Made by a program: the position numbers and the translations under genes. Shown one piece after another: positions 18,304 through 27,372 of a stretch of DNA of 64,000 nucleotides (the stretch's first letter is position 1; every line of letters begins with the position of its first letter). The notes under the pieces were generated by a model. That model saw only the letters and a program-made list of their open reading frames with translations, was not told the origin of the DNA and did not search any database. Where the stretch lies: positions 233,549 through 297,548 of the forward strand of contig CAWICW010000020.1 in assembly GCA_963834685.1 (NCBI GenBank), read 5' to 3'. Origin of the DNA: Palsa-504 sp963834685. GTDB lineage: Bacteria; Actinomycetota; Actinomycetes; Streptosporangiales; Streptosporangiaceae.

Positions 18304-19098
18304 ATGCGGCGTTCTACGAAAAGACTTTCCCTACTGGTAGCCATCGCGGTCGTCGGCTGCCTGGCGGCGGGATGCGGGGGTACCGTCACGAGCTCGATCG
18401 GCAGCCTGCCGAGCCGGACCGCGACCGTCTCCGCCAGGCCCAGTGCGACGGCGACCCCGACAACCCAGCCGCCAACGCACAGCGCGACCACGTCGGCGCC
18501 GTCCGCCCCGTCCAGCGTTTCCGCGGCGCCTGGCGCTTCCTCCGGCACTAGCCTGCTCTGGCTGTGGATCCTGCTCGGCGTCGTGGTCGTGGCCGGCCTG
18601 ATCGCGTTGATCGCCCGTTCGGCCCGCCGCCGCTCGGCGACCGCGGCCGGCCAGCGGTCCCGGCTCATTGACGCGTACGCCAAGGGCTCGGCTCTGCATG
18701 ATGCGATGAGTGTCGCCGAAGCGCCGGGCGGGCTGGCCGCCGCTGACGCGGGCGCCCGGTGGTCCGATATCCAGAGGCGCGCCGATGATCTGGCGCAGAC
18801 GCTGTACGCGCTGCGCGAGGCGGTCCCGCAGGACTCCTCCGACCGGGCCAGGATCGATGACACGCTCGCCTCGCTGCAGGCTGTCCGCTCGGCGATGGAC
18901 GCCGAGCGGGCCCCGGGCGGGACCAGCCTGGAGCAAGCCGAGGTCGTCCGCAGCCGTCTGGCCTCCTTCGAGTCGTCCCTCCGCGCGCTCCGGGCCCCCA
19001 GCCGGGAATTACCGCACACTTCACGCCTGAAGGGTGGCGCTCGGCACGACCGGCTCCTGACCGGGCACGTCGGCCTGTTACCGCCGTCCCGGGAGTGA
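18304..19098 (+). CDS. Putative lipoprotein or membrane-anchored helical protein
   Basis: A 264-residue protein preceded by GGAGGGATCATC. Residues 1-24 form a signal peptide with a lipobox-like LAAGC (Cys 24), followed by a long Ser/Thr/Pro/Ala-rich linker (about 30-78), one transmembrane helix (about 82-103), and a basic, then helical, cytoplasmic domain (about 115-230). Both a lipid anchor and a second membrane span are unusual together; the first segment may simply be an uncleaved span. No known domain was recognised. It stands alone, 60 bp before a zinc-ribbon/SHOCT gene. Confidence 0.7.
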   Translation: MRRSTKRLSLLVAIAVVGCLAAGCGGTVTSSIGSLPSRTATVSARPSATATPTTQPPTHSATTSAPSAPSSVSAAPGASSGTSLLWLWILLGVVVVAGLIALIARSARRRSATAAGQRSRLIDAYAKGSALHDAMSVAEAPGGLAAADAGARWSDIQRRADDLAQTLYALREAVPQDSSDRARIDDTLASLQAVRSAMDAERAPGGTSLEQAEVVRSRLASFESSLRALRAPSRELPHTSRLKGGARHDRLLTGHVGLLPPSRE

Positions 19099-19233
19099 TC
19101 TGCGCGGCCAGTCGCGTCCGGGGATTCCTGGCCGCGTTCAGAGCTGGCCAGGCTGACGGTGCCTGCTGCCGTCGCCCGTTATCACCTGCAAAGGGTGAAC
19201 CGTGGCGCGGTGAGCTTGGGTTTCAATGACTGC

Positions 19234-19839
19234 GTGGTGGTGATTTTCGGCTTCGGGCCAGGCAGTCCGGAGGATCAGGGCGAGGTCGCGCCGTGCGTGT
19301 GCCCGAACTGTCATAACCAGGTGTTCCTCCACCACGTCCGGTCCAAGAAGTCGGTGCGTTTGTACTTCGTGCCTGTGGTGCCCTACGGGACGGACGACTA
19401 CCTGGTCTGTCCCGTGTGCAGCCGGGGCCTTCAGCTCAGCGACGCCCAGCTGCGTCACGTACGTTCGATGTCCGCGGCGACTGCGTCATTCCGCGCAGGC
19501 CGGCTCCCCCAGACCCGGTACAAGGCGCAGGTCGAGGGGTTCTGGCGTCAGCTCGGGCTGAACCCCGCAGGGCAGCAGCCGTGGACGCCGGCCAGCCCCG
19601 CTGCTCCCGTGCCCGCCCAGCCAGCCACGACCGTCATGTCAGCCGTTCCCGCCCCGCCTCCGCCGCCGGATGACCACACGTCGTGGATATCGCAATTGCA
19701 CCAGCTCGCGCAGCTGCACAACCAGGGCGTGCTTTCCGACGCCGCCTATGCGGCCGCCAAGGAACGCATCCTGAAACAGGAGAAGCAACCTCAGGCGCCG
19801 GGGCCGGCATCATCGCCGACTCAGCCGCCGGCCAGCTGA
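19234..19839 (+). CDS. Zinc-ribbon and SHOCT domain protein
   Basis: The N-terminus VVVIFGFGPGSPEDQGEVAP leads into CVCPNCHNQVFLHHVRSKKS and PVCSRGLQL, a zinc-ribbon with two CxxC-like knuckles typical of actinobacterial zinc-ribbon family proteins. A Pro-rich linker (about 110-148) separates it from a C-terminal SHOCT domain (WISQLHQLAQLHNQGVLSDA, then AKERILKQ). The open frame extends up to 19159; GTG at 19234 or 19237 was chosen because family members start with this hydrophobic strand, but no good ribosome-binding site is seen. Soluble; function unknown. Confidence 0.75.
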   Translation: MVVIFGFGPGSPEDQGEVAPCVCPNCHNQVFLHHVRSKKSVRLYFVPVVPYGTDDYLVCPVCSRGLQLSDAQLRHVRSMSAATASFRAGRLPQTRYKAQVEGFWRQLGLNPAGQQPWTPASPAAPVPAQPATTVMSAVPAPPPPPDDHTSWISQLHQLAQLHNQGVLSDAAYAAAKERILKQEKQPQAPGPASSPTQPPAS

Positions 19840-20379
19840 CGCCTCATGAGCCGAGCGTGGCAGGCACCCTCCGCACCGACCAATGACCTTCAGATCGCGC
19901 AGCGGCCCCACCGCCGGCACCACACCCTCAGCCGCTGATGCCGTACACGCCCAGGAAAGGAAGTTCTGCGTTGGCCGATCCCGGCAGCTGCGTCATCCAC
20001 AGACAGTACCGACTCGGCGATCCGTCGCTGGGACTGGATCGCGCTCTTGCTACATTTCGTAACTAACCCTGCTCGACGGGTCACGACCAATAACCGTCGG
20101 CACGGTTCTCTCGTTCAGGTTTAGGCCTGTCGGAGGCGCACCCGTACGGGATGATCTGCGCGAACGACCGGGCCACCCGGGCTTCATCTTGCGATGCACT
20201 ATCCGCCAGCAAACGGCAGCCACCGCACCGCCCAATGATGATCACCATAGCCGAGCATCAGCCTCCTGACCTGCCCGAATGACCTTTATGGACCTTCCTG
20301 CTACTAGTTCGCATCGAGGTGGTCTGACCTTGCTGGCCGCTTGGGCTTCCGGCGTGCGGCTACGGCACCCGGTGATCGG
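19840..20379. other. Non-coding stretch
   Basis: No gene, RNA or clear repeat could be supported in these 540 bases. Reading frames here are short and lack protein-like composition. Confidence 0.5.
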
Positions 20380-20598
20380 TCATGGCCCAGATCCTGGTGT
20401 CACCAGATGCACATCGGTCACGACGAGCCCCAGCCCGACGATCCGCTGTACCAGCCCGGAGAGGGCAGCCTGGTCGGGCAGCTCGGCGCGGAGGGTGGTC
20501 GTGTCCGGGCCTGTGGTGACCTTGCAGTCGTCGAATTGTGCGCGCAGCGTTCTGCCCGCCTGGCCGCTGAAAGTGACCTCATATGTGTGTGGTCGCAC
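20380..20598 (-). CDS. Small ferredoxin-fold-like protein, YEVTFSGQAG family
   Basis: A 72-residue protein: HTYEVTFSGQAGRTLRAQFD, then TTTLRAELPDQAALSGLVQR and a final GLGLVVTDVHLVTPG. The alternating strands and the LPDQAAL block give a beta-alpha-beta pattern. The same pattern appears in the partial gene at 63848 (YEIRLRGHLGATMRRAF). GTG at 20598 is 10 nt after a GAGG; the frame stays open upstream, but that part looks non-coding. It is divergent from a LAL-type regulator gene at 21144, and the relative at 63848 also lies near a LAL gene. Function unknown. Confidence 0.6.
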   Translation of the reverse strand: MRPHTYEVTFSGQAGRTLRAQFDDCKVTTGPDTTTLRAELPDQAALSGLVQRIVGLGLVVTDVHLVTPGSGP

Positions 20599-21143
20599 TG
20601 GGATTACGCCTCGCAGTTGGTGGTTGACGCTGGCCGTCAGGGTGCCCGGTGCACGGCCCAGTGTCGTCACCCGTTGTCGGGTGATCCGGGGGTTGATGCG
20701 ATGGCCGCGGGCCGGGCCGCACCGGCAGCAGGGACCAGCGGGGCTCGGCAGCCTGCACCCGCTGCTGAGCTGCCTGCCCTCCGCCGCGCCCATGCTGACC
20801 AGGATCAAGCGGTCGCGGCGATCGCGATGCCGCGCAGCACTCCTTGCAATCGGCATGGCCGGATGGGATGACGCTGTGGCGCGCGAGTGCGCCAGATGCT
20901 GCTGGCTGGGCGATTGCGCACGGTGGCCAGTTGGCCGCCGCCCGGCGGGTAGCTGCCGCACGAAACGGTGGCCAGTGATGTGAGAAGGTCCGGGCGTCCA
21001 GCATGTCCGGGGCGGGCGTGTTATTGAAACGCGACCGTGTCCCCGCCCGCACAGCTTAATATCATTCCATCGCCCGGGACTGGCTTGCGTACCCTCCCTG
21101 ACGGCCAAGCCGGGTGGGTTGGGTTACGGGAGGCCGAGGCAGG
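20599..21143. other. Intergenic region upstream of LAL regulator
   Basis: These 545 bases should hold the divergent promoters for the small protein and the regulator. No palindrome or reliable promoter hexamers could be picked out by eye. Long overlapping frames on both strands look like GC-rich noise. Confidence 0.35.
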
Positions 21144-23777
21144 GTGTCGCAAGCGACGGTGGTGGTTGAGCCCGGCCCGCGTAGTCCCCGGTTTCCGTCC
21201 TCGAAGTTCCGTGTCCCCAAGCTGATGCCGGGGCTTGTGCGCCGGTCACGGCTGCTCGACCGGCTAGACCGGGGAGATCAGGTTCGCCTGGCCCTGGTGG
21301 TGGGCCCGGCGGGGGCAGGTAAGACGATGCTCGCCGCCGACTGGCTGGCCGCTAACCCGGAGCGGCCATCGGCGTGGCTGAGCTGCGACGCGGCCGATGC
21401 TGATCCGGTCCGGTTTGTCGCTGCCATGATCGAGGCCGTTCGACACGGCTTTGGTGACCCGTCGATCGGCGAGGATGCCCGACAGTCGATCCGCCTCGAT
21501 GCCGAGGTCTCGGCCGATGCGATCGCTGCCCTGGCTGACGACCTTGACGTACCGGACAAGGCGCGGGTGCTGGTCATTGACGACTTTCACCTGGCCGGGG
21601 CGGCCAGCGCCGATACCCTCCGCTGGCTGGTGGAGTATCACCCGCTGTCGCTGCAGCTGGTTGTGGCGAGCCGGGTTGACCCGCCGCTGAGGGTGCACCG
21701 GATGCGGGCACACCAGGATCTGGTCGAGCTGCGGGACGGGGACCTGGCCTTCTCCGTGGAGGAGACCAGGAGCTTGCTGGCCGGGTTCGGCGTGCGGCTG
21801 GACGAGCCCGAGCTGGCTCTGGTTCACCGGCGCAGCGAGGGATGGGTGGCCGGGTTGCAGATGGCTGCGATCTCGATCCAAGGTTCGCCCGATCACGTCA
21901 GCGCGGCTGGCCGGGTGCAGCTGCACCGCCATACCATCGCCGACTACTTCTTGGAGGAGGTCCTCTCCCACCAGCCTCCCGAGATCGCCGAGTTCATGCT
22001 CGCCGCCTCGGTCCTGGATGAACTCTCGGTGCCCGCCTGCACCGCGCTGTGCGGCCAGGGATCAGCGAAGATGCTCGAGTTCCTGTACGGCACGCATATG
22101 TTCGTGGCGATCGTGGACGAGGAGGCCCGCACCTACCGCTACCACCAGTTGATCAAGGAAGTTCTCCAGACCGAGTTGCGGGCCCGGGATCCAGTCCGGG
22201 AAAAGCGGCTGCGCGAGGCCGCCGCGCAGTACCTCGTCGAGGCTGGTCAGGCTGGCGCAGCAGCGCGGCATCTGCTGGCCGCCGGTGAGCAGGCCGCCGC
22301 GTTCAGCCTGCTCAACGAGGGGGTCGTGCGCGACGTGCTGACCAATCCGACGGTCGGCAGCGCACTCGACCTCGACGAGATCCGGCCAGAGCTGTTCGCG
22401 GGCGCACCGGAGTTCCTGTTGCCTATGGCGGCCGAGCTGCTGTGGCGAGGCGCGTTCGACCGAGGTTCGCGGGCTGTCGCACTCGCCCGGCAGTGCACTA
22501 TCGACCCGGGCCGGCAGCCCCAGCTGGCCGTGAGGCTGGCGCTGGTGAACATGCTTCACTGCACGTTCATCGGCGAGTTCGACGAGGCGGTGGCGCACCG
22601 GGAATGGGCGCGACCGTTCGAGGCCACGGCTGAGGGTGTCAGCGACTGGGTCGTGACGCTCAACACCTTGGCCATGTACTGCCACACCTACCTGAGCCAC
22701 TTCAGCGAAGCCCGGCAGCTCGCCGATACCCTCGCGTCAGCTCAGGTGAGCGATCCGCTGACCGAGGTTCTCTGCCCCGGAGTGATCAGCCAGGCCGCCT
22801 TCATCGAGGGGGCTCTGGAAGAGGCTGGCATCCTGGCCGCCAGCACTCTCACCGCGGCCCGCCGCCTCCACTTCGACCGCCACTATTTCGCCTTTCACGC
22901 GCTGCGGACAACGGCCCTGCTCGCTCTGGAGCGGCACGATCTGGCCGCGGCCGCCGAGCCGGTGGAACGAGCCCTGGAGATTGTCAGCGGCGCGCGGCCC
23001 GCCTTCAATTACCTGGCCCAGCTGGACCGGGCCCGGATCTGGGCGGCAGGCGGCAACCACGATGAAGCCCTGGCCTCGCTACCCGCCGCGCGGTCGGCGC
23101 TCAAAAGCGACCGCTCCGTTCTTCTCGCCGAGGCCGACGAGGTAGAAGCCCGCCTTCGCCTGGCTCTCGGCGACCAGAGCGGTGCCAGAAGCGTCATCGA
23201 GCGGCTGCCGGGAGACCGGCGCATCGTCATGTCGGCGATCAGCTCTCTCGCCGCCGGGAACCCCGGACAAGCGGCCCAGGCGCTGCGCGGCGCCCCGGCC
23301 GAGGGGGCCACGATCCGGTCCGATCTGGAACTGCGGCTGCTGCGCGCGAGCGTCGCCATCGGCCAGTCCTCACCCCAGGCACCCGCACTGGTCAGGCAGG
23401 CTCTCGGCGTAGCCGAACGCCACGGGTTCGCCCAGACCGTCGTGGATACAGCTCCCCAGCTGGTCGAACATGTGATCTCCGACTCTCACCTTTATCCCCG
23501 GACTCAGCAGCTAACGGCGCTGATCACCGTTGGCCTTAAAGCGCGCAAACGCGCCGTGCCTGCTCCGCGGCAGGGCAAACTTCTCGAGCCGCTGACTACC
23601 GCCGAGATCCGCGTGGTGGAGAAGCTGTCCGAGCGGCTCACCTATACCGAGATAGCATCCGAGCTGTACTTGTCCCTCAATACGGTGAAAACGCACCTGC
23701 GGCACGCCTACATGAAGCTCGGCGTCACCTCCCGGTCTTCAGCCGTCAAGCGTGCGGCCTCGCTGGGAATTCTGTGA
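21144..23777 (+). CDS. LAL/MalT-type LuxR family transcriptional regulator
   Basis: An 877-residue regulator. Residues about 54-61 are the Walker A loop GPAGAGKT; VLVIDDFHLAG (about 145) is Walker B. A long helical, TPR-like middle follows, and the C-terminal 60 residues are a LuxR helix-turn-helix (LTTAEIRVVEKLSERLTYTE, then LNTVKTHLRHAYMKLGV). Such proteins are ATP-dependent, inducer-responsive activators. GTG at 21144 is preferred because GGAGGCCGAGG lies just upstream; the frame also permits 21114. Divergent small gene at 20380 and the following SMP-30 gene are candidate targets. Confidence 0.9.
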   Translation: MSQATVVVEPGPRSPRFPSSKFRVPKLMPGLVRRSRLLDRLDRGDQVRLALVVGPAGAGKTMLAADWLAANPERPSAWLSCDAADADPVRFVAAMIEAVRHGFGDPSIGEDARQSIRLDAEVSADAIAALADDLDVPDKARVLVIDDFHLAGAASADTLRWLVEYHPLSLQLVVASRVDPPLRVHRMRAHQDLVELRDGDLAFSVEETRSLLAGFGVRLDEPELALVHRRSEGWVAGLQMAAISIQGSPDHVSAAGRVQLHRHTIADYFLEEVLSHQPPEIAEFMLAASVLDELSVPACTALCGQGSAKMLEFLYGTHMFVAIVDEEARTYRYHQLIKEVLQTELRARDPVREKRLREAAAQYLVEAGQAGAAARHLLAAGEQAAAFSLLNEGVVRDVLTNPTVGSALDLDEIRPELFAGAPEFLLPMAAELLWRGAFDRGSRAVALARQCTIDPGRQPQLAVRLALVNMLHCTFIGEFDEAVAHREWARPFEATAEGVSDWVVTLNTLAMYCHTYLSHFSEARQLADTLASAQVSDPLTEVLCPGVISQAAFIEGALEEAGILAASTLTAARRLHFDRHYFAFHALRTTALLALERHDLAAAAEPVERALEIVSGARPAFNYLAQLDRARIWAAGGNHDEALASLPAARSALKSDRSVLLAEADEVEARLRLALGDQSGARSVIERLPGDRRIVMSAISSLAAGNPGQAAQALRGAPAEGATIRSDLELRLLRASVAIGQSSPQAPALVRQALGVAERHGFAQTVVDTAPQLVEHVISDSHLYPRTQQLTALITVGLKARKRAVPAPRQGKLLEPLTTAEIRVVEKLSERLTYTEIASELYLSLNTVKTHLRHAYMKLGVTSRSSAVKRAASLGIL

Positions 23778-23883
23778 TGTAGCTTCCGTGGTGTCCCTCG
23801 AAGCAGCGCCAGGCAGGACTCCCGGGCAGCCTGGTGCGGTTTCCTGGCGTTCGCTGGAAGTTCGGTTATGAGCGGTAGGTCGC

Positions 23884-24834
23884 TTACCCGGCGAACGACG
23901 ACGCGGGCATGCCCACCGCCCCGGGACGGCATACGAATGTCGCACCCGCATGCGGCTCTGTCCTCAGCTGGTCGGCGCTCAGCCGGTAAGCGGCCGAAGT
24001 CACATACAGGTCCGCTAGGTCAGGACCGCCGAAGGTACAGCTCGTCACCTGGGTAACCGGAAAGGGAACCTCGTCCAGCTGCGCACCGGCTGGTGAATAG
24101 CAGCGGACAGCCGCGCCGCCGAAGCACGCAACCCAGAGGTTGCCCCTATTATCGGCGGTCATCCCATCCGGTATCCCTTGCGCGCGCTCGATGGCGACGA
24201 GCCGTCTCCTGTTGTCGGCCGAGCCGGTGCCGACGTCGTAGTCGAAGACGTCGACACCCTGGGTCGCCGAGTCGATGAAGTACATCCGGTTGCCGCTGGG
24301 GCTCCACGCGATGCCGTTCGATTGCGTGACGTCGCGGATTATCTGCTCGACTGACCAGTCCGGCTCAACACGGTAGAGCGCCGCGGAATGCGGGGAGAAG
24401 TCAAACGCCGTTGTCCCGGCCAACAGCCGCCCGGCGGGGTCACACTTCGCGTCGTTCATCCGGTTGCCCGGTGTATCGCGCTCGACCGGCGCGGTCAGCT
24501 CCAAGCCCTCCCCGGTCTCTGAGGCCACGGCGATGCCGTCGCGTACCGCGAGCACCAGCCCGCCGCTGCGGCGGGGAACAACCGCGCCTACCTCCTGGCC
24601 GACGCAGAAGGACCCCAGCTTCACCCCGGACTGGTCGTAACGGAAGACCACGCCTGCAGTCAAGTCGACGAACAGTAGTGTCTGGGCCCGCTCGTCCCAA
24701 TGCGGTGCCTCGCCCACATCGGCATGGAGGTCGGCGAATACCTCGACGCTCGCGCTCGCAGAGCGGGCCACGTACCACCTTGCCTCGGGAAAACTGAACA
24801 ATCCGGGGTGCCCGATCTGGGACGCCTTCCGCAT
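23884..24834 (-). CDS. SMP-30/gluconolactonase family protein
   Basis: A 316-residue six-bladed beta-propeller of the SMP-30/gluconolactonase/LRE family. Metal ligands expected in this family can be placed at Glu in GEAPHWDE (about 42), Asn in NRMNDAKCDPAGRLLAGT (about 125-142), Asn in TQSNGIAWSPSG and Asp in GIPDGMTADNRGNLWVA. These enzymes are usually calcium- or zinc-dependent lactone hydrolases. ATG 24834 follows GGGGAG at a good spacing; GTG 24771 is an alternative that removes a 21-residue leader. It converges on the LAL regulator. Substrate unknown; sugar lactone is the default family expectation. Confidence 0.9.
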   Translation of the reverse strand: MRKASQIGHPGLFSFPEARWYVARSASASVEVFADLHADVGEAPHWDERAQTLLFVDLTAGVVFRYDQSGVKLGSFCVGQEVGAVVPRRSGGLVLAVRDGIAVASETGEGLELTAPVERDTPGNRMNDAKCDPAGRLLAGTTAFDFSPHSAALYRVEPDWSVEQIIRDVTQSNGIAWSPSGNRMYFIDSATQGVDVFDYDVGTGSADNRRRLVAIERAQGIPDGMTADNRGNLWVACFGGAAVRCYSPAGAQLDEVPFPVTQVTSCTFGGPDLADLYVTSAAYRLSADQLRTEPHAGATFVCRPGAVGMPASSFAG

Positions 24835-25100
24835 TCTAAGCTCCCCGAAGGGAGCTTCCTCAGCCGTTCTGGCTGGCAGACCGGCCTATATCACCGGCAT
24901 CTTATGGCATAGGGATGAGCCGAACCCCTCTGGCCCGGCTCGGCGCCATGCCGAGAGACAATAGCTGGCCGAACTAACGGCCGGTGGAGAGACCAACGTG
25001 AACGGACCTGCCCAGGATCCTTCAAGGTCCGTCCATTCCCCAGTTGCGAGCGATCGCCAGCGATGGCCGCTCACTTTGACCTGCGCTCGTGGTCGGCCGA

Positions 25101-25136
25101 GGCCTAATCACCCGGTTCCGGGTGATTACCCAGGCC
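25101..25136. repeat. Long perfect inverted repeat (hairpin)
   Basis: TAATCACCCGG (25105-25115) and CCGGGTGATTA (25118-25128) are perfect complements separated by TT. Flanking GGCC at 25101 and GGCC at 25133 can extend the stem past a 4-nt bulge. No T-run follows, so it is not an ordinary terminator. It lies about 140 bp upstream of the STAS gene and could be an operator or RNA structure. The half-site TTCCGGGTGATT recurs at 28489-28500. Confidence 0.55.
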
Positions 25137-25269
25137 CTCGCCGACATGCAAGCTGGCCGCACAAACCCGCGCTGCTGGCCACCATCCGTCAACGGACACG
25201 CCTGGAGGAGGGGAATCTCCGCGAGCGGGCGCAGGCAGCGCTGGGGGTGGCTGAGGAGGGGAGCCCAGG

Positions 25270-25737
25270 ATGCTTACATGCGTCGCTCAGACAAGAACCG
25301 TCGAGGAAGCAGCCGTGGCGGCACAGGACGATCCGCTGGGAACCGCGCCGCTGGAGCTGAGCCACCGGATCTGCCCCACTGGCGGGGCCGTCGTGGATCT
25401 CGGCGGCGAACTGGATATCCTCAGCGCCGAGGTGGCCGTCAGCTACGTCAGGGATGTCATCGACCGCGACCACGGGCCGGTCATTGTGGACCTGACCGCG
25501 CTGACCTTCTGCGATGCCCGCGGCCTGGCCGCCCTGGTGCGCATGGCCGGTTACGCGGAGCAGAAGGGCTGCCCGTTCCGGCTGGCCTCACTCAGCCCGC
25601 CGCTAGTCAAGATCATGCGGATCACCGGCCTGGACCGCAGGTTCCTCGCCTCCCCGGCGTCTGCACGAGTGTGCCGCCTGACTGACCCACAATCAGTGGA
25701 TCAGCCGGTCGATCGCCGAGGCCCACCCGCAGCATGA
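25270..25737 (+). CDS. STAS domain protein (anti-sigma factor antagonist type)
   Basis: A 155-residue protein. The STAS domain spans about residues 34-130: TGGAVVDLGGELDILSAEVA, then VIVDLTALTFCDARGLAALV. In phosphorylated antagonists such as SpoIIAA this loop reads DSSG, with Ser as the kinase target; here it is DARG, so the Ser is absent and control by phosphorylation at that site is unlikely. GGAGCCCAGG precedes the ATG; GTG 25315 is an alternative. No anti-sigma kinase gene is nearby. Probably cytosolic; partner unknown. Confidence 0.85.
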   Translation: MLTCVAQTRTVEEAAVAAQDDPLGTAPLELSHRICPTGGAVVDLGGELDILSAEVAVSYVRDVIDRDHGPVIVDLTALTFCDARGLAALVRMAGYAEQKGCPFRLASLSPPLVKIMRITGLDRRFLASPASARVCRLTDPQSVDQPVDRRGPPAA

Positions 25738-25747
25738 TTTCCGAGCC

Positions 25748-25919
25748 GTCGCGATCTGAGATGCTGCTCCGGGAACCGCTTGCGGGAACCACCGTGCAAA
25801 CTATCCCAGGCACCTTAGGGCACATTCGGGCATGATTTTCGCAGTTCAGATGCGTGAACGACCCGGAAAGCCGGGCGCAATCCTTATCTCATTCCGCCTT
25901 ACAAGCGAGGGGTCTTCGC
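25748..25919. repeat. Copy A of a diverged intergenic repeat
   Basis: GCGATCT, a 5-nt gap, then GCTGCTCCGGGAACC (25763-25777) recurs at 34807-34834 with nearly the same layout. Further on, GAGGGGTCTTCGC (25907-25919) recurs at 34870-34882. The order is kept but the spacing differs. Copy A overlaps the tRNA-Val relic. Confidence 0.45.
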
Positions 25920-25926
25920 AACCAAG
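25873..25926 (+). pseudogene. Relic of tRNA-Val(TAC)
   Basis: GGGCGCA (25873-25879) equals the 5' acceptor strand of the intact tRNA-Val at 14285. CGCCTTACAAGCGAGGGGTC (25895-25914) is identical over 20 bp to its anticodon loop and 3' stem. The D-arm is scrambled, the 5' anticodon stem no longer pairs well, and the T-arm survives only as TTCGCAACC; the 3' acceptor is missing. A functional tRNA is excluded. Anticodon-loop identity is typical of tyrosine-recombinase attachment cores, so this could mark an old integration end. Confidence 0.65.
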
Positions 25927-26369
25927 CTTGACGCGCATGAGCCAGGTCGCCGGGGAGACCTGACACGGCAGCGGTTACTAGCCGGAGCCTGCCCGGACCG
26001 GACGCGGGCCATCCCCTGCAAGGTGCGGATCGGCCTGCATACAGCAACAGCAACGACCTACGGCAAACGGCGGCGACTGGCGGCTGCAAAAGACATTCGC
26101 GCGATCTGTCGCAACTTGGGATATGTCCGGCCTGAAAACGGACGGTCCGTGGACGGCGAACCGGGCGACCGGGCCCTCACTCAATGGGAGCCACCGGGGC
26201 GAACGACCTTCTTGGATTCCGGACGGCCATGAACAACGGGCAGGAACGAGCCCGAGGTCACGGACGGATCTGAACGGATCCGGATGCCTGCACATGGAAC
26301 TACGGATTAGAAGGCTGAGGATCTAAAGTTTCTCCGGGCGCCAGGTCAACGGCGTGATACGGTGTGCTG
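25927..26369. other. Non-coding stretch
   Basis: No gene was supported in these 443 bases. They separate the tRNA relic from the lower-GC hypothetical gene at 26370. Confidence 0.4.
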
Positions 26370-26984
26370 ATGGCCCGGCATCGGCTTTCCTATTCGGGTT
26401 ACATGAAGCGGCTAGAGGAGTGCAATGAAGCATGGGAGGCTTTTCCGGAGCTCCCTGGAAAGCACCTCGGCTGGCATCAGACAGCCCGGTGGGTCTCAGA
26501 CATCGTGACACGGGACGGACAGCTACTCGCCACCGTCGAGGGCCTCAGCCTCTTTCCGCCTTGGCCCCTCCTCCCAAGACCGCCACGCCGCGTGAAGATC
26601 GATGAAAAGACATATCACGTCAAAGGTCGAATGATGAATGCGCATGTCACTACGCCTGATGGCTTGACCATTCTTTCATTTACAGGAACGAAGAATTTCG
26701 ACCTCCATGCCAGAGCTGTCACACATCTGTCGAATGGGCAATCGCTGCGGTTTCCAGTGCAGGGGACGTCGAAGTTGAATGCCGTGATGACCGCAACGGA
26801 CAACTCGGGTCAGCCGGTCTTTCGTATCCGGAAGGTCCGGAACACCACGCCCGAGCAAAGGCAAGAGAAGGTGGTCGAGATCCTCGTCGAACCAGGCAGG
26901 CAGATAACGCCCGAGCTGCTGCTTGCTATGGCCACGGGGTACCACAACCTCGACAATTTCTTCGATCGCTCAGCCGGCGGATAG
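26370..26984 (+). CDS. Hypothetical protein of lower G+C
   Basis: A protein of about 204 residues with no motif I recognise. It is soluble, rich in beta-type segments (RRVKIDEKTYHVKGRMMNAH, then GLTILSFTGTKNFDLHARAV), and ends in a helical stretch (ELLLAMATGYHNLDNFFDRS). The layout faintly recalls tubby-like/LURP-one folds, but this is only an impression. Codon use is clearly less GC-rich than in neighbouring genes, hinting at acquisition from elsewhere. GTG 26364 and ATG 26403 are alternative starts; none has a good ribosome-binding site. Confidence 0.6.
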   Translation: MARHRLSYSGYMKRLEECNEAWEAFPELPGKHLGWHQTARWVSDIVTRDGQLLATVEGLSLFPPWPLLPRPPRRVKIDEKTYHVKGRMMNAHVTTPDGLTILSFTGTKNFDLHARAVTHLSNGQSLRFPVQGTSKLNAVMTATDNSGQPVFRIRKVRNTTPEQRQEKVVEILVEPGRQITPELLLAMATGYHNLDNFFDRSAGG

Positions 26985-27222
26985 TGTGCAGCGGTCGCAG
27001 CAGCAGCAAACACTATGACAACAAGTCTAGAACATGGGTCCTCGCGGACGGCTACTGCTAGACAGTCCGCCCGCAGCCGCACAGGCTGGAAACGGCGGTT
27101 GACTACCAAGGTTGACCACAGTTCGGTCATCTTGGCTTTGTCAACCTGATTCGGATCCGGCTCTGGCGCAAATAACGTGAAGGTAACGTTTCGATCTTGA
27201 AACGCGCGGCAAGTCGTACGAT

Positions 27223-27265
27223 CGAGACGGTCTGCGCCGGAGGTCGGTCGCGCGCTAGGGCACCG
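27223..27265. repeat. Left arm of a perfect 43-bp inverted repeat
   Basis: Bases 27223-27265 (starting CGAGACGGTCTGCGCCGGAG, ending GCTAGGGCACCG) are the exact reverse complement of 28416-28458. Similarity, with mismatches, continues for about 10-15 bp on both sides. The arms enclose about 1.15 kb that contains only the kinase-like gene at 27373. The rest of the 388-base gap (26985-27372) shows no gene. Confidence 0.85.
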
Positions 27266-27372
27266 ACTGTGCGCCGGGTGTGCGGTGGGGGTTTCCTTGC
27301 GGGCGCGCTGCCTGACGTATGAGGTAGCGATCTATCATTGCCACGCGTGATCCCCGTGGGAGTGAAGGGGGG

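Noticed and set aside
17964..19019. 351-codon minus-strand frame opposite the putative lipoprotein gene
   Set aside because: Ser/Arg-rich with no domain; the plus-strand gene has a ribosome-binding site and signal peptide.
20279..20983. 234-codon plus-strand frame over the small YEVTFSG gene
   Set aside because: Arg/Ser/Trp-rich and without structure pattern, while the minus strand encodes a family-like sequence also seen at 63848.
25873..25926. A second functional tRNA-Val gene
   Set aside because: Only the 5' acceptor strand and anticodon arm remain; D-arm, T-arm and 3' acceptor do not fold.
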